DNA from: Atrina japonica | Taxonomy: Eukaryota; Mollusca; Bivalvia; Pterioida; Pinnidae | Direction: 5' to 3' | Assembly: GCA_030159075.1 (NCBI GenBank) | Contig: BROG01000153.1 | Span: 245,001 to 309,000, forward strand | Length of the DNA: 64,000 bases | Program-made: the position numbers and the translations under genes | Part shown: in pieces, positions 49,271-60,213 of the stretch | Position numbering within the stretch: position 1 is the first letter of the stretch | Layout: each line of letters begins with the position of its first letter | The notes under the pieces: generated by a model | What the model was told of the DNA's origin: nothing | The model's database searches: none | Seen by the model: the letters and a program-made list of their open reading frames with translations, nothing else

Positions 49271-49282
49271 TGACCTTTGACC
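49271..49282 (-). promoter_or_regulatory. DR1-type nuclear receptor motif within repeat
   Basis: TGACCTTTGACC, the reverse of GGTCAAAGGTCA, matches the consensus for RXR/HNF4/COUP-TF-type dimers. With the preceding TGACCT it forms three half-sites in 18 bp. A second copy is at 49975-49986. Binding is not shown. Confidence 0.45.
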
Positions 49283-49432
49283 CTATGACCTTGATTTTTT
49301 TTCTAAATGACCCTTAAATAATTCCAAACCGGTTTCTTGTACATCTTTGCATACAAAACGTCAATCAGTTTTAAGTTATTAAGCCAATTGTATACAACTG
49401 TACCCTATGTTATTCGTGGATGGTGGATCGTT

Positions 49433-49854
49433 ATTGACAGAAACGATATCGTCTTGAGCATTATATAACTTTGGTAGTATGTTTATAATATTTATAACCA
49501 CTAGGTCGTTGCCACTGCTGGTGGACCGTTTGAGTCCCCGAGGGTTTACATAAACCTAGTACCTGGTATTTCGGTACCAGCTGTTCATCTTATACTAAAG
49601 TAATATTTGGCACTGTTAACATCATTTAAATTCAATTTTTTTTTCTAAAGCTAAGATAGTCATTTTTAACAGTGGTTACTCTTAGACGGATTTTGGCTAT
49701 ACTTTTAGAGATATTATTTGGCCTTGTATAATCCCATTTTCTCTTTAGAAATACACATAACTTTTAAATTGAAGCTCAACTGATGAAGTCTAATTGACAG
49801 AAACGATATCGTCTTGAGCATTATATAACTTTGGTAGTATGTTTATAATATTTA
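49433..49854. mobile_element. Insertion bounded by identical 62-bp direct repeats
   Basis: 49433-49494 and 49793-49854 are identical over 62 bp (ATTGACAGAAACGATATCGT ... TATAATATTTAT). The 298 bp between them contain GTCGTTGCCACTGCTGGTGG, a word I associate with a common bivalve repeat. The dispersed repeat around it is interrupted exactly here. This could be a tiny LTR-like (TRIM-type) element or a duplicated segment; no gene is inside. Confidence 0.6.
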
Positions 49855-50860
49855 TTGACATATTTCGTTTTTCATTTGCAAACTTTCTAGATACTGACTG
49901 TACAATCATGCATACAAAATATGATTGATTCATAAGAAGAATTTTAAACTTTTTTTACTTAGTGTCTGTGACCTTGACCTTTGACCAATGACCTTGAAAT
50001 TTTGTCATGATAATCCTTAATTGATTCCTAACAACTTTCTCATATATCTTTTTACAAAAAAAGTCAATCAGTTTTTAGTTATTAGGTCATTTATATACAA
50101 CTGCATCCTATGTTTTTGAAGCGCCCCCTTTTGGATCGTTTATCGACATATTTCATTTTTGTTCACAAACCTTGTAGATATTGACTTTACAACCATACAT
50201 ACAATATTTGGAAGTCATCTGATCATTGGTTCATGAGACGAAGATTTTTAAAAATGTACCGAGTTTTGGTCCTATTTGGCCCCTTTTGGGGTCCTATGGA
50301 TTCTAACCATTTTGATATGCCAAGTTTGGTTTAAATTGGACCACTAGTTCTTGAGAAGAAGTCGAAAATGTGTAAATTTTAACGACGGGCGACACACGAC
50401 GAGAGACAAAAGACGATCGCAGTAGGTCACCATCAACCTTTAGTTCTATAATTCCACCTATTAAGATAAATGGCGACCGCCAGAAAACAAGGATACAAAT
50501 CTGGCAATCGCTAGAAGAAAGAAAACATATTTCCAGCCGAACTTCTACGGGCTTCCGTAGAAATCACGTGTGTGTGTTAACTTGTCGCCAGTGTAAGTGG
50601 AATGCACACGTCTGTAAAAATTGGGTTTTAAAATCTGCTGTGGAAAGCACGTAAGCGTAAACATTTAATCCTATCAAGTCCCATAACTCTATCAAATATT
50701 GACCGATGTTGATTACTCTAGAACTGATCAGATATATCAAAGATAAAAAGCAACAAACAATATGTTATTGAAATCTGCTGTACAGAAACTGAAATTAGTT
50801 GATGAAAACGCCACAATTGGCAATTTTAATGTTATCAAAGTCCCATTGGTCTAACAAATG

Positions 50861-51328
50861 CAGTCAAACTTGCATTATGTTGTTGTATTCTTGTTTTACG
50901 TCCCACTCAAGAATCTTTCAGTCATATGGAGACGTCACCAAATTCCAGTGAAGGGCTTCAAAATTTGGCCTATGCTCGGCACTTACGGCCATTGTGCAGT
51001 GATGGTTCTTTAACGTACCGACTCCTACTCGGACACGCGACCTCGATTTTTACTGTTTCATCCGAAGGACGGGAAAAGCCAGCCGCCTCCGCCGAGGATC
51101 GAACCCGCGAACATCCGGTGGTGAATCGACCACCCTACCGCGGAGCCACGACGGCTCTCAACTTGCATTTAGGATCACCTATGTATAAAGGGCACCTGCC
51201 TATAAAGGTCATTCAAACATAGCCTTTGTTATTTTTTACAATGAATAAGGCTCTTTATAAAGGCCACCTGTCTATAGCGGCTACTTTTGTCCGTTTCCTT
51301 GGTTGGCCTTTAATGACAAGGTTGACTG
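50861..51328. mobile_element. TA-type foldback element III, split by a SINE
   Basis: Left end CAGTCAAACTTGCATT (50861-50876) and the rest 51170-51328, ending GGTTGACTG then TA. Removing 50877-51169 rejoins a continuous element like the one at 45003. Confidence 0.75.
50877..51159 (-). mobile_element. SINE family 1, full length with 10-bp target duplication
   Basis: Minus strand: tRNA-like head with GTGGCTCCGCGGTAGGGTGG and an exact box B GGTTCGATCC. Then comes a conserved body ('GGCCGTAAGTGCCGAGCATA', 'TTTTGAAGCCCTTCACTGGA') and a 3' end TTGAGTGGGACGTAAAACAA. It is flanked by identical AACTTGCATT at 50867-50876 and 51160-51169, the target site duplication. 283 bp. Transcription by RNA polymerase III and mobilisation by a LINE are family knowledge, not seen here. 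Confidence 0.88.
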
Positions 51329-51518
51329 TATTGACAGGCTCTCAACTTGTATTTAGGACCACCTGTGTATAAAGAGCACCTGCCTATAAAGGCCATTCAA
51401 ACATAGCCTTTGTTATTTTTTACAATGAATAAGGCTCTTTATAAAGGCCACCTGTCTATAGCGGCTACTTTTGCCCGTTTCCTTGGTTGGCCTTTATAGA
51501 CAATGTTGAACGATTGAC
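51151..51518. repeat. 184-bp tandem duplication
   Basis: 51151-51334 is repeated at 51335-51518 with few changes (for example 'GGCTCTCAACTTG', 'GCACCTGCCTATAAAGG', 'TAAGGCTCTTTATAAAGGCC'). The unit includes the last bases of the SINE and its target duplication. Confidence 0.88.
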
Positions 51519-51519
51519 A

Positions 51520-53040
51520 GCTGATGACGGACATTAGGCTATGGAACACATTGGAGATACATATATCATGGATATAATATAAAGTAACGCGGTATTTAAC
51601 ACACGAAACTTTGTTGCAGTTTAGATCTCACATTTTATTGGAACGCGTCGAAATAGCAGCGTTTCTGTAGAATAACTTTTTTAAATGGATGGATTGTCAA
51701 AGTGTGTGGTGTTATTAACTGATATGATATCGAATGATTACCATAATGTGCAACAGAAGTCAGGTTAGAGTTATGGAATTTTGACAACATCAAAATGTGA
51801 GAAAAATTTTGGTCATTTTTTTCAAATAACCTGAGATTTATCCAGCGGATTTCAATAAAATTTTTAATGTTGATTTATATCTATGAGATATCATGTTGAG
51901 TTCCGCATTGGTCAGCATTTGTTAATATTTATCAGAGTTATGGGACTTTGAAAGCGTCAGAAAAGAACAAATTTTGGTGTGACCGTTAATCTTCAGCGGG
52001 CCATCTCTAAAATAGCAAATGGCGACTTCTGGTGGTCGCTATATATGGTCACCGTCAGGTAAAATATATTTTCAAATGTCATAGGCGGATGCAGGATTTT
52101 ATGTTGAAGGGTGTGCTTTGTATCTCACAGTGCTCTAGGATGTTATCTGCCCAATTGCTTTTTGCTGAATCAACCTACTTTTGAGAAGGATAATTAATGT
52201 GATTTATTAACGGATATCTAAAGGTGTATTTTTGCGGCTGGACACAGTCTGAGATATGCATCTAAGGGCTCCCAAAATTTTTCTGAAAGATGCGTAAAAC
52301 TCGATCACCTAATGAAATATTGTCTCACAATAAATACAACTTCGGACTTCTTAAGTGTTATATACATTGACCAAGGAGGGATTCTTACGGGAGCAGTGCG
52401 CCGCTAAAGTTGACAAAATAAGTGTACAACTTTTATTTTTCTTTAAAAGTAGAAATAATAACAAATTTCACAAAATGTTCGTTCCTTGCTCCACTCGCGA
52501 CAACGATATTCTTAATTTCTTGTTCTTTTTTTGTTGTTTTGTTTTGGTTTTTTTTTGTATATTTTTTTAATTCTTTTTTTTAAATTCTCAGCCGCCTCTA
52601 GTGAGATATATGCATTGTATAACAGTTTTAAAAAGTACAATTCTATGTCACCAGACAGGCATTCTCGCCCCGATTAAAAATTTTAACAAACATAAACATG
52701 CAAGAGCTTTATATGAGTAAGATTCGGAAATTTTGTTAATTCCAAAAGCTCTGAGATGACTTTACTGTCTTGCAAACACTAAGCATTTTCCTTTAAGTTA
52801 TTTTTTTTTCAAAAGAGTAAGTTTTAGCGGGTAACGTGCGACCAATGAACGTAGTTCATTCGGGCTTCCCTGCATTTCTGGATTGTGTGCATCATATATT
52901 ATCATATTTATATTGTTGGAAAATCCATACATGTTAGCACAGTCGCTAAATTGGGTAAATATTCAGTTAATTTGTTGGTCGTAATTTGTTATACAAAATA
53001 AAGTGTGTTGGTTTTTATTGGTATTTTAGTAGTTGGGATC
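51520..53040. other. Intergenic, no feature seen
   Basis: AT-rich with T-rich tracts near 52500-52580. Short frames there are low-complexity. Confidence 0.55.
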
Positions 53041-53095
53041 GCGATACATATTTGTAATGCCGGAAGTGAGTTACCTACCCATAGTTCAAAGGTGA
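53040..53095 (+). promoter_or_regulatory. Possible promoter / first exon with ETS (GABP-type) site
   Basis: CCGGAAGTG at 53060-53068 is a consensus ETS/GABP (NRF-2) site of the sort found at starts of housekeeping and mitochondrial genes. CAAAG|GTGAGA at about 53092 would serve as a splice donor. It points toward the NUDT9 exon 9.8 kb downstream. A start frame here (ATGCCGGAAGTG) does not join in phase with that exon, so an untranslated first exon is the likelier reading. Confidence 0.3.
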
Positions 53096-53169
53096 GAAGG
53101 AAAGAATGTGTACGTAAGCGGGTGGAAATAGAAGCACTACAGATTTATTTACTCTGGGGGTAAGACATT

Positions 53170-55495
53170 TCATTTCACGTTTAAAATATTAGACATGTGA
53201 TTTCAACGAATGCTGTTTATTTGCGATATTTATTGAAAGAATTTAACCTCCTGTGGTGTGTTTTAATTTAAAAACACTGCCCCGAATGGTACCTCACCTG
53301 TTTTTCGCACCCGAATGGCCAATGTGCCACAATATGCGGGCTGTCAAATCACGTTTTGATGACCATTCAAGTACTAAATGGTGAATTATAGAAGCCAAAA
53401 GATTTGATCACGTGTACGGGATTAGCTAATCAATATAAGGAGTTTATTTTAAGGATTATGTGTTGCCAATGGTAACCTCAATACCTCTGTTTATATTGTA
53501 AACCGGAACAAGTTTTTAGAAATTTCATCACATTCAAAGACACAGAGAGAGGGCGTCGTCTTTTTCAAAGTGATCTTGTTCTGTTATCGAAAATGATAGC
53601 CGTCACTTTGTTGCTCTTTGATTTAATTGGACATGCACTAAAGAATTTGTTCACTGAAGGGGTACGTCTGGTACAACTACATGCACATGTCCAAACACTC
53701 AATTAATACTAATTATGCAAGCATAAAGATAATGATATTATTTATCAGAAAAAAAAATATTCATTTTAAAAGATTTGACTATTAATATAACTACATGTAT
53801 TTATGATATTCATGGATCTGTTTTGGACATCTCCAATCTCAGAAGATAAGATAAACCAGCAATATATAAAGGTTAAAGTGAAACATAAATAATTGTTTTT
53901 TTTTGGTGATAAATAACATCATTATTCATCATATCAGTGGTAATTTCGGGATTATTTCTGGTAATTTCGGCAACTTATTTTACAGTAGACCTAGCTCTAC
54001 TTTTGATTTGAATCTTCAATTGCAATTTTTCCACACCTCTAGGCCAACATGCAATGTTAACGGTTTCCTTTCATCAAGATAATGTTTTTTTTTACAAACA
54101 ATTAATAGAATTATTCTAAAAACATAATTAAAAATCTTGAAGATTTAATTTCGACTTTTTAAATTATGTTTCAACATTATTGGCTTATGCCAAAGGCATT
54201 TCAGTACACATGTTCATGCATCTACAAAAGATTTTAAATTACATGTACTCTCCAATTGACCAGTAAACATAAAAATTTGGTCACCACAATTTTTTACACA
54301 CTTTTTTTAATGATCATCATTTTGCCTTATTCAATGAAATATAACAACAATGATGATTTACAGACTTTCATTGAAACGTTCAGTATCTTCAGTTCAGGGG
54401 TAGGCCTAATGGTTTGAACTCTGTGAATGATATTTCTTCTTTTGCAGTTGTATACATTTAGTATTGCATTTGATTTTCAGTTCCAGTTCAATCTTTTCTG
54501 GTTGTTTTTCAAATGTTTGTTGATCTCCCCCCCTCAACTGCAAAAAACTAAGAGTTCTCAGAATGTGTAAAAAAAAAAATTGGAAAAGCAGCCTACATTT
54601 TTTGTACATTTCTCATGTTTGTTATGACACGTTATCGTTTCTTTTATAAATTTAATCATCACAGTCAGAAAGTCTGGTTTACCATGAGAGCTGGAAATTT
54701 GATCTGTAAGTTAAAATCTAGAGTCAAATACTGATCAGGTCCAACTCACTTCAGTGGAAACTCTGGGAAAGACATATAAAATTCTCTGATTTTACCCAGG
54801 GTTTCCAAGGAAATTAAAGTCTAACGATCGGGTGTTTGACTCGCATTTATAATGTACAATTACATGTACAAATAAAATTTACAGCTTCTGTTCTGTTCTG
54901 ATTCCATAAATTTTACCTTAATTAATCAATGGATATAACAATCAAACCTAACAGATCCTAGCGGAACCTAGGCTATGCTTTTTCATGTTAAATTTGCAAT
55001 GTTAAGATTAAATTGTGTTCTTTTTTTTGTGTCAATTGCATCAGATCTACATCTACCTTTTCACAAAAAAGTATATATATATTTTTTTTATGATACTTAT
55101 ATTATGTGCATGTCTTAGAAAATAATAATTATTTTGTCTTTGGAGGATAAATCTAAAAACACATTATAATCTACTTTTATCTAGTACATTGAAATTTGCC
55201 ACTACAAAACATATATATGTATGTTAAGTGTTGTACCCTTCCCTGTGAATACTGTAATAGGTTATCTACATACATGTAATGCATGCAGGGGTTTACAAGC
55301 CCTTCTAGGGACAGGGTCCTGTACACTTCCAATTGGGTATTTTATGTTACAATGGGCCAAATTGGGAAAAAAGTAACTATCTGGTCATTGTACTCAGAAG
55401 AATAAAGACAAAACTTGTGATTCATTTAACTTTTTTTATTTAACTGATATCATAGTTTTCAGTAGAAGACTTTGAAGTATAGTTCACACTTAATT
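53170..55495. other. No coding feature seen
   Basis: Possibly the first intron of the downstream gene. AT-rich, with scattered ACATGTA words; no repeat family recognised with confidence. Confidence 0.5.
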
Positions 55496-55502
55496 TTCCT
55501 TT

Positions 55503-56520
55503 TTAGCTCACCTGATCCAAAGTGTCAGATGAGCTTATGCCATCACTTGGCATCCATTATCTGTCATTCGTCTCGTAAACTTTTTAAAAAATCTTCTCCT
55601 CTGAAACCACCAGGCCATATGGAACCAAACTTGGCCACACACATCCTTGCGATGTTTAGATTCAAAATTGTATCTGGCATGCTTGTTGACCATCCAACAT
55701 GGTCGCTATAGCTATAGATAGAACATAGAGGTAAAACTGCAGTTTTTGGCAAATAGCTCAAATAACAAAATTTGTCATAACTAATTCACCAGAAGTGATT
55801 GACAGGACAAGATCTATCTACCCTTAAAATTTCGGATGAGTCAAATGACCCAATTTTGAGTTATTTCCCCTGAAATATTGATTTATAATGATTTTTGTCC
55901 AAAGGCCATGTGAGTTTTTGACATCACTTGGGGTCTGTCATCCATCTGTAAACTTCTACATTTTGATCTTCTTCTCTGTCTTCTTTGTCAGATCCGCCGA
56001 AAAAAACATGGCTGCCAATGCTGGACATACATGTACCATACACTGTAGTTTAAAATTGGACCCAATGGCAATGGGGAAAACATAATTTGATCATCTCCAC
56101 TAAAACTACATGTATTGAACCAAGTTGAACGAAACTTTACAGGAATGATGCATTTAAGGTCCTTTAGTAAGATCACTAAACTTTTGCCCATCCACCTAAA
56201 AACATGGCCATCAGTGAAAAACATGGTTAAACATTGAACCTAATGGAAAAACACATTCACAGATATTCATGACCTCTGAAACCACCAGGCCAGTACTAGT
56301 TGGAACCAAACTTACTCACAATAGTATTTGATTGGTCCCCTGTAAAAATTGTGTTCAGCAGGTCCACATCCCATCCAAGAAGGCTTCCAACAGATACATG
56401 TAACATAGTTTAACATTAGATCCTATGGGAAACGCATGTGAAACTGCTTTACAAATTAAAAATAAACTTGGCCAATACAGTCCAAGTGAGCTATACAGGC
56501 TCCTGAGAGCCTCTTGCTTG
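55503..56520 (+). repeat. Dispersed repeat starting TTTTTAGCTCACCTGA
   Basis: Opens 'TTTTTAGCTCACCTGATCCA', has 'CTGAAACCACCAGGCCATAT', 'GGAACCAAACTTGGCCACAC' and a second diverged 'CTGAAACCACCAGGCCAGTA' near 56276, and closes 'CCAAGTGAGCTATACAGGCT'. The pattern is one I know as abundant in bivalve genomes. Two to three internal units; frames through it are not genes. Confidence 0.75.
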
Positions 56521-56757
56521 GTATAATACAAATTTGAATGACTTGGTGAGCATAATTGGGAAATTTTTGCTCAAAATTGGGGAAAATAACAGCTTTTGCA
56601 TTGGGAATCAGAATGGGGCCTTTTACAGGACCCTAATGTTGATATTTATCCCTGGTATTTATTACCACCACCAGTCCACTACAAATAATCCATGAAGTTG
56701 AAATAGAAAATTAACAAGTGATTTGTCACCAGTTGTTTAAGTGTAGCTACATGTATA

Positions 56758-56965
56758 TGTTGTTGTTGTATTGTTTTTTAACGTCCCACTCAAGAGTCAT
56801 ATAGAGACGTCACCAAATTCTGGTGAAGGACTACAAATTTTGGCCTATGCTTGGCACTTGCAGACATGGGACAGTGAGGGTTCTTTAACATGCCGACACC
56901 TACTCTGACACGGGACCTCGGTTTTTACTGTCTCGTGCAAAGGATAGGAAAAGCCAGCTGTCTCT
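56758..56965 (-). mobile_element. SINE family 1, head-truncated copy
   Basis: 'TTTTTAACGTCCCACTCAAG', 'TTGGCCTATGCTTGGCACTT', 'GAGGGTTCTTTAACATGCCG' and 'GGAAAAGCCAGCTGTCTC' match the full copy at 50877 in the same orientation; the tRNA-like head is missing and a few bases are deleted. Confidence 0.82.
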
Positions 56966-57226
56966 GTAGCTATGTGTATGTGTATACATGTATCACAAGC
57001 CTCAACATACTTCACTATCTTTGACTCACACCTACATAAGGCTACAAAGTGAGTTGACTGATCTACACAAGACATACATACATGTATACACATTACATAT
57101 ATACTTTCTACCAGTTGAATAAAAGATAAGGACTTTGTTTATAATACAATGTATAATTTATAAAAAAAATATATAGAATTCAATTATTTTAAATGCTAGT
57201 CCAATATGGGTTCTTTGATACATGTA

Positions 57227-57441
57227 CAGTGAAACCTGTCTTGAGAGACCACTCTCATGACAGACCACCTGTCTTTTGAGACCACATTCTAAGAAACTAC
57301 TTGGTTAAATAACCACATTTCAGTGGTAATTTTAAATAATCATTTACATAAAACCTCTTTTGAGAGATCACCCATATTGAGAGACCACATTTCAGTAGCA
57401 GATGGCATGGCTATGGGTGTTTCTCAAGACAGGTTTCACTG
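57227..57441. mobile_element. TA-flanked foldback element, type I (complete)
   Basis: 215 bp. CAGTGAAACCTGTCTTGAGA at the left is exactly inverted as TCTCAAGACAGGTTTCACTG at the right, with TA directly outside both ends. The inside repeats GAGACCAC-type words. The TA target and CAGT ends suggest a Tc1/mariner- or pogo-type non-autonomous element. Confidence 0.88.
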
Positions 57442-58797
57442 TATAACAATACTATGGGAAGTATGCCTGCATGCTCTCTTATAATATCAGTTAACTTGCC
57501 AATCAGTAGATAATTGTTGTATAATCATTAACACCTTCAATAATTATCTTGTCCCTACATATATATATAATTGTATATGACAATGTACCTGTAGAAAAGT
57601 CAACACATTGATGGCCAGGTATTTACTAACTACATGTACATTGTACATACATGTGGGATGATATACATGTACATCATACATGTATGTATATCAATGACCT
57701 TTAACAGGGCTCTCAGGGACCCAAGAGTACGCATATTTGACACACAAGATTTTTTTCTGGGACTTGACCTCGAGTGCTGCAGGACGCTCAAAATTTTGAC
57801 TTGGGCGTTTCACCTTTTAATCAATCCCATAATTGCTTGTTGAGAAAAAAATATCACAAAGATATGAACAGTTTAACTTTATTAAAGTTTAAGTTAAACA
57901 TATCATATCTCTGATTTTCTGAAGCAGAACTTCCAAGTGTGGAGTTCCCCAAAAAACATATTGCCAAAACTTTGGGTGATCATTTTTTTTTTTGTACTTT
58001 CCTCCCACTGGAAGAATCACATGATATTTTTCTATCTAGTGAAGAAAGTGTGCAACGAAAACAAAGGAAGTGTGCAACCAAACTGATTTTTTTCTGGCAT
58101 GTTTAGTAATGCCAGCATCAGAACAGATGGTTTCTACATTTTGTACATGTACATATGTATGTACATTAAATTGTGATTTATTTAGGTTTATTGCTTTACT
58201 GCACATGTATAGAAAATTAGCAATCTCTACATGTACATGTGTTAATTTGATTGATTTAGGTTTAGTGATCATGATTTTTATGGCACAAAACTTAAAATTT
58301 TCAGTTATATGTATGTAAAATAGCTGAGGTGAAATAAATACATTGGTCAGGTGTAAACAAATGATGAGCAATAGTTTATTACACTCTAACATCAAAACAG
58401 CTCACACTGTAGATTTCCTTTAATTTATATGTATAGGTCTACATGTAATCATATACATGCACATCATACATGTACATGTAGCAATGCTCAGGTTTATAGA
58501 TGTACATGTATCATAATGTTATTGTATACATGTATGTAAGTGTGAATTTAAGATGAACACCCATCTGTTTATCAGGCAATGACTTCACATACATGTATAT
58601 GTACAATGTACATGTATGACATACATGTATACGAATGTACATGTACATGTACATTATATATTGTACAAGTGTATATTACTACATTGAATACGTAATGTAC
58701 ATGTAGCAATGCTAAGATAAATAATACATGACAGATGAACAATCATCTGTTTATCAGACAATGACTTCACACATATAATGTACACATATTTTTATTC

Positions 58798-59020
58798 CCC
58801 CCCCACCTTAAAGGTCCGTAGGGAGGGGGCCATATAGTGTAAAGTATAATATTTCAAGTTTGCATTGTGATACAGTAACCAAACTTGGACTGTAAGTTCA
58901 TCTAAGGGTTGCTCACACTTCACTTACATCATGACCACATGCCCTTGGGGGTGCACTTTGTTGACATCATATGCCCTTAGGGGTGGGGTAATTTTATTTG
59001 CCAGCATAGACATTTGTGTT
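58798..59020. repeat. Repeat-like segment with CCCTTAGGGGTGGGG
   Basis: Starts with a C run and CACCTTAAAGGTCCGTAGGG; ATGCCCTTGGGGGTGCA and ATGCCCTTAGGGGTGGGG are two related words 45 bp apart. Family unknown. Confidence 0.4.
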
Positions 59021-60036
59021 TCACATCTTGTTTTATACAAGTAATTTGGTCGACCTAGCTTTATACATGTATAAGATGTAGGAAGATAATCTAGCAATTT
59101 GGTAAGGTACGTGTACTTGTATTAAGTGTGAACTTAAGAGGAGCACTGGCTTATCAGGCCATACCAACTTCACAAATAACTAATTATATTAGGTCTATAC
59201 CTATGGTCAGAAGATATATATGTATTGATTTGTGTAAACTATAAAAGATGAGCACTGGCTAATAGCTAAATGCTAATTAGGACAATGACATGAACATTGA
59301 TTTCTCAGGTAAATAGAAAGTCAAACAATGGTCAGATATTACATGTAACTAATTAGCACTGGTAAATCAGGCACTATTGACTTCACACATAACTATAAGA
59401 AGTATTGCAATGATGTGGTTACCGTTATCCCTGCCCTGTAGGCTACAATGTACATGTTCTACTATTTTATACATGTACATACACGTACCATTTCAGGCAC
59501 TTAAGTGTTTCATATGGGCTACAGTACACTGTGCCTAAACAAATTCAGTTCTGAGATAGAAAGTACCTGTTACATTAAATTTAATGCTTCTTAAAGGAAT
59601 ATAGCATTTGTGATTACAGGCTGCCATTTTGATTTAAAAATTATTGCCGTAGAAAAATTTGACATACGTGTACATGTACATATGTAATATGCCGATGATT
59701 GATATTCCTGTCATCTACTTAAGAATACAAATGTTTACTTGCCCATTTAACCAGTATTCACATTCAATTTCTGTTCATAAATTACGACATCATAAAAAAT
59801 AATTTCAAGTCTAGATTTTTTAAAAACGTTTTATTTGTATAAGAAGTTGAATACATGTATACATGTATGATAGTTTTAATACAAAGAAAAACCATTTTGA
59901 CAGCTTGTATGCTTTTTTTTCCGCTGATTAATTATTGGCGACGGTATCATAAAATGAAGCCGTATTTATTTGTAAACAAATGTAAAAGTGGAAATATACA
60001 GTGTACATGTACATGTAGGCCTACCTATTCTGACTA

Positions 60037-60213
60037 CAGTGAAATTTGTATGTAAAGATGGCCTTAGGGACACAAAAAACTGGTCTTTATAGGGAGATGG
60101 TCTTTATATAGAGATTGATTTGTACACAAATGGTACTGTTGGGGACAACAAAAAACGGTCTTTGTGATCAGGTGGTCTTTATACACAGGTGGTCACTAAA
60201 GCAGGTTTTACTG
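60037..60213 (+). mobile_element. TA-flanked foldback element, type II
   Basis: CAGTGAAATTTGTATGTAAA at the left and inverted CAGTAAAACCTGCTTTAGTG at the right, TA outside both. Inside it has 'GGTCTTTATAGGGAGATGGT' and 'GGTGGTCTTTATACACAGGT'. Same family as 21353-21512. Confidence 0.82.

Larger units (their letters stand above)
49250..50430. repeat. Dispersed repeat carrying TGACCTTGACCTTTGACC
   Basis: Two tandem copies of the family (about 49250-49440 continued at 49855-49920, and 49920-50430) with 'TGACCTTGACCTTTGACC' in each, 'AGTTATTAGGTCATTTATAT', 'GAAGCGCCCCCTTTTGGATC' and 'GAGAAGAAGTCGAAAATGTG'. Ends near 'CGACGGGCGACACACGACGA'. The first copy is interrupted by 49441-49854. Confidence 0.75.

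Noticed and set aside
51085..51159. Possible tRNA gene on the minus strand
   Set aside because: Box A and box B are present, but this is the head of a 283-bp SINE with a 10-bp target duplication.
50926..51222. 98-residue plus-strand frame
   Set aside because: It is the antisense of the SINE family 1 insertion.
53056..53092. Coding first exon MPEVSYLPIVQ joined to the NUDT9 exon
   Set aside because: The join would put the NUDT9 exon in the wrong frame and hit a stop; an untranslated exon is the only version that could work.
55472..56224. Overlapping frames of 65-79 residues on both strands
   Set aside because: They are translations of the AGCTCACCTG dispersed repeat.
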